A stretch of DNA of 64,000 nt from NCBI GenBank assembly GCA_035041965.1, contig JAPYMA010000288.1, positions 1-64,000 on the forward strand, in the 5' to 3' direction. Shown here piece after piece: positions 1 to 53,200 of the stretch. Below the pieces are notes generated by a model. That model was not told the origin of the DNA, searched no databases, and worked only from the letters and a program-made list of their open reading frames with translations. The position numbers and the translations under genes are program-made. Each line of letters begins with the position of its first letter. The first letter of the stretch is position 1. Source of the stretch: Anisakis pegreffii (taxonomy: Eukaryota; Nematoda; Chromadorea; Rhabditida; Anisakidae).

Positions 1-595
1 GTCTTACTGCTGTGACGCGTTCAGCACTTTTCATCGAATATTCTTGATGAGTTATTGTATGGTCATCTATCGCTCCTTCTGCCTACAGTTATTAAACTCA
101 ATAAAAGAACAATTCCCCTCACAGAAAGGTTTTTCAGCGTATAATGACTGAAGCATTCACGTGTGACATTATCATGGAAGCTTGGGCACAAGTTATTCTT
201 ACTGATATAATGATATATCTGATATTACTGATAATCTTACTTCTTACCTACTGATACTGATCTTATTGATATAATTCTTGTTACATGCACATCTAGCGGT
301 TGTTCTGTTGATCGCTGTGAGCGGTCGGCGGAATATTTATTTTGTAGAGTCATGATTATTCATTGGATTGGTATTTGGTTACGTTTAATTATGCAAAGTA
401 TTCACGACACTAATTAAATACTCGGTTTTGTATACTTAGCCTGCTTGCCTAGCCAGCGGGGTGGCTAAAATCATGGCCAAAACACTGCGAATGGAAACAT
501 GAGCATTGTGGCCAGCAAAGTTACAAACGTTTGATAGCCTGGCCAGTCCAGGTATATATAAATTACCTCCGGAGAAAATTAATGTAAAATATTAC
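1..595. other. Left edge, no supported exon
   Basis: This stretch lies downstream of the last visible exon of the minus-strand repeat gene. That exon ends in a clean splice donor, so at least one more exon is expected to the left. I see no K-K-G-E-R coding unit here on the minus strand and no other convincing coding sequence. It is either intron or lies before an exon outside the window. Confidence 0.4.
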
Positions 596-3236
596 CTTCC
601 AAATATCCGAAATTCTTGGCTTGACTACCTCGAAGCGTTCGCCTTTTTTGGCAACGAAATCACTGCTGTTACTCGTTTCATCAACAAAAATACCATCTCC
701 TCGAAGGATATTTGATTCTTCTGGTAATTTCACGTCGTATCGTTCACCCTTATTACCAGAGTATTCTTGGTGTGTTACACTTTCTGCATTCATCGTACCT
801 TCTCTCTGCAATACTCACAATCAGTAAATTTGTGAGAATAAGAAAAGTATCTTATTCACTGAACAACTCTGTTTAGTTTTTTTATACATTTTCAAAATGA
901 GCACAACATTTGTGAATCCATCAACGAGCGTTTCGATGGAGTGACAGAAGTTTTTACTTCAGTGAGGGATTGTTAACGTGATAGTTAGTGATCAGGTACA
1001 TTGATTGCATCAACACTTTCTTATCAAAATGTCTGAACATTTTCTAACAAGCCAAATGTTGATAATTCGTCTTCAGTGCCGTTTTCTTATCTGAAGCAAA
1101 TCGTGAAATGACGAAGAAGATTAGGAATTGATTCATTACAATAATCCGACACAATTTTGAATCAATGCAAAAAAACAAACAGAACCTTCCAAATATCTGA
1201 ACTTCCTTGCTTAATGGCTTGGTATCTTTCGCCTTTTTTCTGCACATATTCCACAATTTTATCCGTTTCTGCACTAAACGGACCATCACCCTTAAGAATA
1301 TTCGAATCTTCTGGTTTCCTCACTTGATATCGCTCACCCTTCTTTGGCAAGTATTCTTCCCGTGTAATCGTGTGGCTTTCCATGGGTCTTTCATTCTAAA
1401 CTCATTGAATGAAGTATATCTGATCTGGAGAAACTTTTCTTTAAGAACAACTGTGAATAATAGATCATTGTACTGAGAAGCCGCTCAAACACACACATTT
1501 TGTCAAGAAATAACGGAATCGTTACTTTTCTCGAACAACATTTTTGCAGTTATCAATGTTCTGCAGTCACTTATGCATTCTTCAATGTCTTATCCCTTTT
1601 AGATCAAAGTTCCTGTAATTTTATTCGCATTGGCATACTTAGTCTCCTCAGGAGTATTGGTGGGACGCCTGTTTAAGTAATACCTTACATTCACCTTGCG
1701 ATCTCGTCGTGATCCCATTTATTGCTTACAAAGCATTTTCATTTGAGTGTCTTTTTGAGTTTAGAGCGGTTATGGAATCACAAAGGTTCAATGTTTTACT
1801 ATAAGCCCTACGAATAAGTAAAGCCACTAATACCAAACGCACGAGCTGTCTCTCCTCGATTCGGGTGTTTAACTCCAAACTGTCTCGAACACAAAATACA
1901 GGCTTTCTAAGTAATAAATTTTTTACCAGTAAACCCTGCCTCCTGCTTGTCCATGAGGTAGGGTTTACTGGGAAAAAATTTATCCGCCGTCGAATTAAAC
2001 GTCATGAGGACGCAGCGTTTCGGCGGGCATGATCAAGTCCAGCCGAATACTCCTAGTTCTTATATTTGCAGTAATATCTTGATGAAAACAGAAAAGCACT
2101 GCCGTCGGAGATATTTTGACTGCATTTCCAGTAATTTATCAGATTTATTTGAGTTCAAACAAACACAACGCTAAGTTGAGCTGTACGATGAAATTTGAAT
2201 GATAATGGCTAAGGCAATGTGGGTGAAGCCCTGGCCTATGCATCCCCACCCCACCCCCTCCCATGCCTCAAAAAAAGTCAATCTTTTTGAAAGTTCGTGC
2301 CACTTTTTCGTAGGTTTGTTCTTACTATTTATGATTAAGCTTCGGAAACAAAAATTTTTTTGAGACCCTCGAAAAAATATTGCATCAACATTCAGTAGTT
2401 GGAGCTAGGGCCTTTGCTACGAATTCGGTGCCGGAATGGAACAGAGCAAATTGGGGAGCTGGGGTCGGAGCCGAAAATTTTAAAAAGTCGCACATAGAGT
2501 CGATAAATTAAAACCGCAGAGCCGGAGGCGAGAATTTTGAAAACGCGGAGCCGCGGCTGAGTCAGTTTTTTTCAAACTGGCATTCGTTCTTCAAATTGGG
2601 CATTACTTCTTCAAACCGGTCATTACTTTTTCAAACTGGGTGGTACTCATCATTTAATGTGCTTTCAAAATCAAAATTTGAGCCGAACTGTAAGCTCGAA
2701 ATAATCCATAAGAAAATATCACGAACGCACTGAAGTATGTCAAATTTGATCGATCGCCACTTCCTAAATAATCATCACAATCTGTTGACAGTAGATTGAT
2801 TAAACTGTTCACTATATTAAAAAACGTGCTAGAGAAATATATCTCATCGGACCAGACATAAGACGGGCAGCATGAGAATTCTCGGTACTTATTTGACAGA
2901 ATGGATTTCCTAGAACAACCGTTCCAAATGCCCAAGTGTGACCATGTGGTAGTTTTAAACAAACTGATGAATGAACATCAACAAATCATGGCTACCGAAA
3001 ATGAAACATCGACACAAAGATGCTGATAGTTCAATGAACGCCACTGAAACTAATGTTCCAATCCAATCACAAGTTAGTTTGCAGCAGGAAGAACGAAGCT
3101 GAAAACAAAAGCTGGACAGATGAGATGCTACCTTCCAAATATCGTCACTAGTCCGTTTCACTGTTTCGTATCGCTCACCCTTTTTCACCGAATACTCTTC
3201 TTGCGAGACTGTATTCGAATCCAGTGCACCTTCCAT
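596..3236 (-). CDS. Partial gene of 35-residue K-K-G-E-R repeats (three exons, minus strand)
   Basis: Three minus-strand exons are visible: 3236-3132 (35 codons), 1395-1186 (70 codons) and 805-596 (70 codons). Each begins after an AG acceptor and ends at a codon boundary in TGG AAG followed by GT, so all junctions are phase 0 and an exon could be skipped without changing frame. Together they encode five 35-residue repeats. A unit has Tyr/Phe at position 15, Lys-Lys-Gly-Glu-Arg-Tyr/Phe near positions 18-23 (first Lys not always kept), a Lys/Arg-Pro step near 27-28, and ends Ser-Asp/Asn-Ile-Trp/Leu-Lys. Second-half units start Gly-Asp-Gly-x-Phe. The protein is charged and looks fibrous or disordered, with no signal peptide or catalytic motif seen. 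I do not recognise the gene. The repeat loosely recalls nematode repeats near Ig domains in giant muscle proteins, or SAXO/STOP-type microtubule modules; this is inference. The ATG at 3236 aligns with a non-Met residue in the next exons, so it may not be the start. Confidence 0.72.
1916..1981. repeat. Inverted repeat, 27-bp arms, 12-nt loop
   Basis: The left arm 1916-1942 and right arm 1955-1981 are reverse complements except for two positions. The core of the left arm reads accagtaaaccctg and the right arm carries cagggtttactgg with those changes. Such a hairpin in an intron is typical of a small non-autonomous element or its remnant. Confidence 0.8.
2567..2646. repeat. Four tandem 20-bp units
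   Basis: Four consecutive 20-bp units share the pattern ttcttcaaa-(c/t)-(t/c)-gg-(g/t)-cattac, starting at 2567, 2587, 2607 and 2627. The outer two copies have diverged. It is a minisatellite-like tract inside the intron of the minus-strand repeat gene. Confidence 0.7.
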
Positions 3237-6200
3237 CTACAACTATGACAAAAGACACATCATCAACAATACTAATCGTTTATTCATTTAAAACACTCGG
3301 CTGCATTAACATTTCACCTGTCATCTTCGACAACGTTCTTGCATATTCCACAACAAAACTAATATTTAGGCAACCAAAGAAGTGAATTTAAATCATTTAT
3401 TTATTCAAAATATAATCATTTTCCAAAAACTCAGCATTGATTCATCACATTTTCGTTCAGAAAACGAGTTGTTCTTTTAGATGCTTGTTAATATTGACAA
3501 ATATGTTTAGCGAGTCGTATTCGCAAATTATTTGAACGATAATACTCGTTGTTAGTTTGAACGATATTTGCACTGAGTCATGGTTTGAATTGATCAAATT
3601 ATGTCAATCACAACGTCATCGATTCTTACGAATTTGTTCACATCTAATGAATCGATTCTTTAATTCTGGATTATTTAATACGAACTGCTGCCATGGTTAC
3701 GTTGTGATGAGATGAAATTTTGAATGATGTGTATTAATGAGAATGGTGACAAAATAGCTATTGACCGATCATCATTGCAGACATTTAGTAAGCGATACAA
3801 TAACTTGTGATAATAATGAACTGATGATTTGCAGGAATGATTAAGTGATTAACCGTTAGAAGGCATTGATTCTTGTCACATTGATTTTGCTGAAGATATT
3901 AATCATAAACGCACGACAGTTTCGGTTAATTATGATTGAGACCATTCGCATTTATGCATTCTCTACAAGTGATTTTCAAAACACAAAAAAAAGTTTTCTA
4001 TTGTTGAACAAAAATTTCATTCATCTAACCGTATCGCTTTAGCTGCGAACAAATCACTACTCATTTGGACTTTAATTGACAAATGATCTGATTGAGTGTC
4101 ATTGCAAGTGATGATATTCAAAATTGCTCTTCAATTCCTTTCATGCATACGCGAGATTTTATGACATATCACCACAACTTCCGTTCACATTCCTCTTTCC
4201 TAATGAGATTAGTGCAGCTCTTTTTTTTGTCTAAAACGCTTGGCAATTCCTTTCATTGGTGTATTTTTCATTATAATACTTTACAGTGGCATAATTTGAA
4301 TAGAACGAGTTTATTATCGCATGAAAATATTTTGAAATATATAATATAATAATTCATTTGGCGCTCCACCTCTTAAGTATCATTTCACATTGCATATTCG
4401 AAAATTATTCAAAAAATGTTTTATATGTTTCAATTGCATTCGTGCTTCATGAAAACATTGAAGTTGCACCTTATAAGAGATATTATGTAAATGAAGGAAA
4501 TTTTTGCTCTGAATTCCATTTTGTCGGTAATGTTTCGATATTGAACAATCAATCCTGAATGAGTAGTGCGTCGCAGTTTTAATTCTCAATTAACCACTTG
4601 ATCACAAGCACTTCTGCTTGATGATTCGAATGAAGATTGTCACCGCGATGTGTCAGTTCAGTTCTTTGATAATCTTTGAAATGTTCATTTCTGATGTGAT
4701 CATTGTTGCTCGTTTTTGCTCATCGGTATAAATCATCCTATACGTTCGTCTCACAGACTGCAATTTATTTACCGAAATAATTTATTTCGGTAAATAAACT
4801 GTAGTCTGTGAAGCAGCAACAAATGGTTTATGATGGATTCTTAAACTTGAATATTTCATCACTTGTTGCTACGTCGAAAAAATGCTGCGCGTTTTTATCT
4901 CAACAATTCGACCTGTACGAATTTAGAGCTGTATGAATGTTGATTTTACACTGCCAACTTGGAAAAAATTTTTTCTATTGGATGATTGGAAGAAATGAAT
5001 AACAGAATTTTTAGCCGTTAAAAATGTGATGGAAACATATTTCGTCGGGGCTGTGGGACGACTGCTACTATGGTGGCAAACAGATTCAGTGCATGGTGCA
5101 ATAGTTGTTGAGGGTGATGGTTTAGCTTCAATTGACCATTGAGCAGTCTTGAAAGATGATATTTCCGTATTATGCATTCAGCCCCTTCGCTCATCATCAT
5201 AAAAGTTTCGATAGGCAAAATTGGATTAATTCCATTCTGACGACTTCAACTCACACGCTTTTTGCCGGTTGCACCCACCTGTTGTGTAACATCTTGTAAT
5301 GACTGCATACGCACGCCTTCCGTAATTTGTTGCAATTAGAACGATAGAGATCATCAAACAATTCGATCGTGCGTCTGAATCTCTGAAGTTTGATCATCGC
5401 TATTAAATGATAACTTTTTCATTCTTTAAATTCCTCAATATTATAATTCAACTGACATTCTGTTCCTCTTCACCTTTTCGGTTTATCTTCATTTAATGAA
5501 ATTATCGTTTCGATTATACTCCTATAAGGATATCACCCGTAAAATACTCGAGGGTGACGCTGATTCTATTACTGACTACAAATTAATGTATCATAAGTTC
5601 TCTCTTGCAATGGCGCACAATCAAGAAGAGATATATTTCCATTGGCATTCTAGAGAAGAATCACACGAAATCGAATAAAAATGTTTCTCAGTTGCAATAA
5701 TGCGACCGTTATAATGATTACATTCGTCGCGCTATAATCCATATCTGCAGAAAGTCTGTCTTTACCCTCAAACAAAAGTTCCTTTTTACTGCAACGAATG
5801 CTCAGATGCAATAACTTTTTCCCCGATCGATTACCTCAATTCATTAAGAATCATCTCAAAGTATATTTAACCAAAACATTTTATGTCAGAAATTTTCCGA
5901 AATCTAGAGCGGTCAAATGTTCTTCTATCTGTTGATTGTTTGCAGTGTTTACTGAAACAAAACTCTTCAATTTTTCCTTGAATTCGAACTCACCACAGAA
6001 ATCATTCAGCTTACGTGATTCACTTGCAAGAATAAGGATGCGAGAAAATAAGCATTTACTGGCCGAATTAAACCGATAAAAAACTATATCTCTTCCACGA
6101 ATTATTTGCTCCAATACGAAGTGTTATCAAGCAAACGTAAGCGATTCGAAATTCTTCATTTAACCAGTTTGGTCAACGAACTTCTACGTGACGTATTCAT

Positions 6201-9200
6201 TTCATTGCACTGTCGACGGATGACAACCACCTGCAAGCCACATTATATGAAGCACAATCGTGGAATATTGATCACTGCAGAATGCTCACTGTGTACGTAC
6301 AAAAGCATCTTGTCATTATGTTTCCAGCGACTGACCAATGCAACAGTCGATTCTAACAGATTAACGCGATGAAGTGAAATTCACCAAGCGTTATTATTCA
6401 TATAAGTTTGATAAGAATGATTGAATTATTAATCGTTCATTATTCATATTTAACAACACAGTGTTGAATATGCGTGTGATGTATTCTTGATGAATACAAC
6501 AGAGACATTCTACGTTTTGGTATAGGGCGTGCCATGATCACCGTCATTATCATATGAATGAAGGAGGGTATGGTGTGCGGGACAGGTAGGAATAGGTATG
6601 GCCTTCGCGCGATCGTCGTGCTTCTGTAGCATTATCGCAATCTTCATTCTTTTTATTTATTTGTCCATGTTAGATGATTAGTTTATAGAGATGTTTAGTT
6701 TGTATATACACCAACTATATATACATTTGACATGTACACATATTCAATTCCGTATATGCAATGCGTTATATTGCCTTATAAATGCTGATGCACGCAGGTA
6801 TATTATCGCTCAAGTGTGCATGGAACAAAATACAAAACATCTCAAGACATTCATTCTTCTCCCATTCACTCATACAAATTCTTTCTCAATTCATCATTCG
6901 TCCGATATTTTTTGAAATTTATTCATTCATTTTTTATCGTCTTCTTTCATTCAGTTTCCTCTCTCGAACATATCTTTTTCCAATGGCTAATATTTTCGTT
7001 CGTAGATTGTAAACGTATCGTGCTTCTTATCAATAGTTGCTCATCGTTTAAGGTTATAATTTCTTTTCTCAGTATTCATTTACAAATCATTCGATAGTTT
7101 GAATAAGCATTAAGGTTTTCATCTGCATAACGATCGACACCATTCTAATAAATACTAAGCGTAAGAAGAAATTGCCTAAACGACCTCAGCAAGGTGATAG
7201 GTGATGAGGCGCAATTGTGCAGCTCAGTTTCTCATGAATTTTCAAATGCTTTTCATTGAGCGTTTACAACCATTCTAAGCCAAAAGAACAAAAGAAAAAT
7301 GTGAGGCTCGCTGCAACCTCACGCGAGTGATTATTCTTATTGCCAGTAATTACGAATCTTTCGAAAATCTATTTATAGCAGTATCTAGTTCCAATCTAAT
7401 AACTGCAGTATTCAGAAGTTATGAATAAATGCACTTCTTTGATATGAGTTTATCTAATTTAGAAATTGCCTGGTTTATAAGACCAAACGAACAGAAAGAT
7501 TGTGAAGATATTTCCACTTCAAGTGTGTTCGACAATAATAAATAATGTTGATGAAATGATGTATATGTCAACTTGCTTGTAAATAAATTCATTGGTGCGT
7601 TCAAGCGAATGATTATTTGTATTTTATTGAATTTGTATTTTATACGATCAGCTTTGAATTGAGATGATTTGAATTGAAATCGATTAAGCGTAAATAGCAT
7701 TTAATGCATGTGTCACCACTGATTGCCTTAATTCGCATTTAATTTAATATTCCTCATTTCTGGGATTGACGCTCGCTTTTAGCACATCAACATATTTGTT
7801 TTGAATTGCGAACTGCATATCTTGTTTAATGTTTCTGCGTTTTTGATTTGAATGTTTTGAATATTCCTCCAATCGCATTCCTTTGCTCAAATATGAAGTT
7901 GATTCAAAATGACTGACTCTCTTCCTCGTTCCATTCGATAGTCGTCTTCGTACCGATTTAAAATGCCGTTCATATTTTAAGTTATTCGTTCACATTTACA
8001 CATAACACTTGAGCGTTTTATTTTGAAATTTACGCTGCTCATCAAATTCATGAATTCTATTTTGAGCATTTCAACGAGCGCTCTTTGGGAATTGATTTCG
8101 GAAAGATCTTTCAATTTTCATCAGTTTAAAAAATGCATCCGAAGCCTCAGAAAGGCAGCATCTAATTCATGAGTACCATTCTGTATAACTGTCAGCTGTT
8201 TTTAATATCGTTTTGTGCTCAGTTTCATCGATTCATTTGCTTCATATTCCTGACGTTAGCTCAACATTGACGTACTCGACTGCCAGTACGCATCAAAATT
8301 ATTCATTTCTATCAAATTCAGCCACCTAAGAATGAAATTCAAATGGGAATATCGTTTGATTTCCACTTTTTTCCCAATAATGTTCACCGTTCTAGTCACG
8401 CATATTTAACTGCATCTACATATTCTAACTGCTCGTGAAATCTTGCTAAACAATGACTTCTCGGAATGAATGCAAAAATGATGACAACGAATGGAAGTCA
8501 GCAATTGTAGTTCATTTTTTGGAATGTGATCTGTTGAGAATGGGATATTGAATGTTGAAGAAAAAATAATTGAAAAAGAATATTTGAAATCAATTTTTTT
8601 CAATTGAGAAATGAATCGAATAATCAGTTTGTTTGATATTTAATACAATTACAAATGCCATTTTTTATTGTTTATCATCTTTCAAAAAAATCATTCGTGC
8701 ATTTCTTGTACACATATTGTTTGCCATCGTCTCTCGTTATTCTTTTTTTTGACGATCTGAATCTTTTTTTCCTCTTCTGTTTGTAGGCACGCTATACGTA
8801 GTTGTTGAAACGTTCATTTTATTCCACCCATTTTTAAATACTCCTTTATGATTGCACCTTTCGAATACGTGCGTGTATAGGTTTTTATTTCTTATGGTTT
8901 TCTTAATTTCCATCTATGTGCCACTAAACTCTAAATTCCGAACTGTTTCCATTTATCTAAACTATAGTCATCATCAGCTAAAATTTATGACCATTTCTAA
9001 TCGAGATCTCAAAATCTGTTTTTGCCATCGAAGTGATCAAGCGATCACCTGGTTAGCACAATAAGTGCTTTGTGCGATCTTGGAAAAATGTTGAGTGAAT
9101 TTAACGTTTTGTTAGAAAATCATTGCAATCGTTTCTATGAAATTCAGTAAGATTATCAGAATTCGGAGCTAATCTGACTATGAACCGCGTTCAACTGTGA

Positions 9201-9717
9201 CTTGCTACTTTCTCCGTTTCAACGTAAATCAATTTCATATTTCGGATTGCGAATCTATAGCGGCAAATAAATTTGTGTTAGTCGTAAATATCATTCAATA
9301 ACGAATCAGCAAATTTCATTATCAACCCGATTCTCAAAAACCGAATTTCCATTCGAAATTTGTTGATTGCATTAATCGGTATTCGTACTTGATTCCATTC
9401 GTTCTTTTGTTCGATGTTCTCAATACTTCAATAATGCTAATTAATGTTTTACGCGATGAGGATAGTAAATCAATCAGCGTTTGACATGTGTTATGCTGCA
9501 GTTTTTATGCGTCTTATCATGAATTTCTTGCAAATACTTTACTCATGAGGATTTTCCATGAGATTAAACGTCTTTTTCAATGGGTTTCATTCACTTTTTG
9601 ACGGTCTCTTCGTTTCCAAATATCATATTTTGTCTGAGTGAATCAGTGAATATGTGATATTCATGAATTATGTGTTTTAACTACATAGTGATGCTGAAAG
9701 AGTAAGGTTAATTTGAG
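3237..9717. other. 6.5 kb without a supported coding exon
   Basis: Open frames here are short and AT-driven and show no family resemblance. I looked on the plus strand for the exon preceding the first filamin exon (it should end in phase 0 just before strand G of a repeat) and on the minus strand for more K-K-G-E-R units, and found neither. The only structured element is the palindrome at 4752-4810. The stretch may be a filamin intron, a gap between genes, or both. Confidence 0.45.
4752..4810. repeat. 59-bp near-perfect palindrome
   Basis: Arms 4752-4780 and 4782-4810 (29 nt each) are complementary with two mismatches around a single central base. They start cacagactg and end cagtctgtg apart from one change. 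This could be a collapsed MITE, a cruciform-forming site, or the foldback of a small-RNA precursor; with a one-base loop the first two are more likely. Confidence 0.85.
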
Positions 9718-50250
<40,533 letters not shown>

Positions 50251-53200
50251 CCTTTTTTTGCGTTGTTATTCTCGCGATTGTTTTCGTTATATTATAATCT
50301 TTATGTTAGAACGCTCAAATTCTAAGTAATAAGATGATCGACTCTTCATCGCAACTTATCATGTCATCACATTATTATATCTAAATTTGTTTATTCGTCC
50401 TTGTTTTACGTTCACTGTAACGCAGTTATTGCGATGTGCGCATAACGATAACACTATTGTGGTGTAGAGTTTTGTTCAGTGATTAATGTTTAATAATATT
50501 CAATATTATCATTATTCGCTGATTTAGATTGTTTTAACAAAATGTGATACTACACAGTTGATTATTTTATTATCGTTTATTTGGTGCTCGATCATTATCA
50601 TTGTTCTAATATTGTACGATTATGATTACTTATATTCCTCACATTGGCAGACTCTTGTTTTTTGTAGTTATCATCATTTTGTTTCATACTTTAATGAACA
50701 TGAAATAGTAGTGTATTATGGTGTGAGACGTACTGACTCTTCAACGAAAAGTATAATTGTTTTGTTTTCTGATTTATGTTATATTCAGTTTCATTGTTCA
50801 TTCACATGATAATAACGCTCAAATTTCATCACCTTGACAAGTAACTTGAAGAGTGCTGAAAGGACGGACATAACATGAATTTTTGCTGTTCACTTACTTT
50901 TGCTTTCATTCGTTTAGCACTCATTTCGCGTTCACTTTGCATAATTTGTGTTCTTTCACTTATTCTCAACCGTTTAGAAAGACGTTTATTGAAATATTGA
51001 CAACTTTATTAAGACTCATTCAATAAAATTAATTATTCTAATTATCTAACGCTCAGAAATAAGGCGAGTTATCATTCTTTTCATTGTTGGAAAGTGAATG
51101 AGGCATGAAGAAGCAAAAGATGAGGCGTGAAGAAAAATGATCTTTAGTCTGAATGACAGACGTCCTCGTCGGTATGAGGAAATTACATGAGCCATGAAAT
51201 ATTCGAAGGTATTTGAGCGATTATTGTTAGTCACATTTTGGGTTATGAGCTTACAATTAACACGGAACGATCGGGAAGATGCTATAGAAGTATCGCCGTA
51301 AGTGAGAACGTTGAAGAGATATGATACGGAATGAGTTGGATTAATCGACATTTTGAATCTTGAATGGTAGTAGTCCATTATTTTATTTGCAAATTTGAGT
51401 CATTGAAACTAACTGAACGATATCAAGCGAACATGATGAATTTACTGCAGTCGGCTTGCATTACTCTAAAACAGATCATAAATATGCGATGCTCGACAAG
51501 AAATCGATTCAATATAGTTGAGGAGTCGTTCGCGACGTCGTCGCAGTGGATGCTTAATATACCATATATACTCTTGATGATGGCAATAATCGAATTTTAA
51601 TGAATGAGGTTGATGACATTATGAACACGCAGTCACTGATGAGATAATAATGCCAGTGAGAATGATAAATATTCCTGTGATCATAGCAATACTGATAATA
51701 GTGCTGAAAGAGTTCTGCTCGCTATTTATCACTTTCCAGGTAATTTATCACTTTCGGATGCATTTTGCGCTCGTACTTAAGGCTTGAGTTCATGGACAAT
51801 TTCATCAGCATTGCTTCGGAAATGCAATGTTCAGAAAAACGAGTATGAAAAATATGAAAACTATTAAAATCAATTCCGTACTGCTCGTAAAGTGAGTTCA
51901 AAATAAGCAAAATACCAATTTGTTCCCTGAGCTCAGTTTCCTCTGTTTCACCACATATTAAGTGAATCATTTATTTTAGATGTGCAAATATTAGTGGATT
52001 GATGCAGCTGGAATATGCAGATATAATCAACAAAACGCATTCAAAAATTTGATTTGTGGATTTATGATTGCTGAGATGACGATACCAAACGAGCCAGCAG
52101 CATAAAGTGATTATCCATTTAGAGATACATCAACGATATGCAATAAATAACTAAACACATATCAATTTATAGCATATTATCGTGAGCTAACATAAGAGTA
52201 TAGTTACTTGTGGCTGTGGTATCATCAACGACGGATAATAGCACATCATTAGTGACAATCCATAGGATTATATTGGCTATTTATTTATTCGTTGAGTTTG
52301 ATGCAATCTCGTGCAAGAAGATAACAAGCATTGCGCATGCAATCACTTCACTTTCAGTGCCACTGTGTTGAATTCATTTTATTGGTGCTTTTATTTGGTA
52401 CTCGTTATTCGCTTGGAAATTTTCGAATGAGTCGATAGCGAAGTTGAGTCCGTTCTTCGATTTTAAACCACTCGATTGACGACGCTGTTATTTTCATACA
52501 TCGATTTCAGAGGTTCCCTCATCGTGAATCATTTTGCGGTTAGTAGGAAAAGTTTCGTAAAAATAGCTGCAGAATACTGCAGAAAATTTGTCCATTGGTT
52601 CTTTGTAAATATACCACTGACCTTTCTTGAAGTGAAAGTGAAAATTTTGACGCACTTTTGAAGTGTATTTCAACAAAGCTCATTTCTTCGCTGTTTATTT
52701 TGGGGATCGGAGAGATCGATATTTTAGATTTGTTATTGATAAGTTATTATTGTTGTCATTCGAATGATTATGAGTGTTGTTCCATCAAAGCGGCAGTTGT
52801 TTATGCTTATAGACGTTTTCATATTCAATCATATAGTAATCTGATTTCATTCGAATATGATGAACATCCTTCACATTAAAAAAAAGAAGATATACAGCAA
52901 CTGTTCAAAAAGAGGTTAGCTAAGAGTGTTAAACGATGTAAAATAAAACAATTGTTTGATAATAGATGAAAGCAATTGTTGGGTGGGTTCTTGTGTTGTT
53001 CATACTTATGCGTAGATATTATTGTCACGTTCTTGAGCGGATATTATAGTGATGAAAGAAGCAATCAAATAACTACATATCATAGAGCAGTCATTGTTTA
53101 TTTATCGCACTTTACCGTTACTGAATCTTCACTTTGACATCTCTTCAGCACAATTTTATTGCTGTTCTTATCGCCGTTGTAATCCAGTATCAGTAATATT

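Larger units (their letters stand above)
1396..3131. other. Intron of the minus-strand repeat gene
   Basis: This is the interval between two matching phase-0 exons on the minus strand. It contains the 27-bp inverted repeat at 1916-1981, a C-rich run near 2245-2265, a patch near 2400-2560 with repeated ggagc(c)g words, and four tandem 20-bp units at 2567-2646. No K-K-G-E-R unit was found inside it. Confidence 0.5.

Noticed and set aside
4923..5218. Overlapping minus-strand open frames as 5' exons of the K-K-G-E-R gene
   Set aside because: They contain no repeat unit and no splice boundary matching the phase-0 pattern.
51046..51970. Two minus-strand open frames (110 and 82 codons) in the filamin-tetraspanin gap
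   Set aside because: No family motif, no clear splice signals linking them, and composition typical of AT-rich chance frames.
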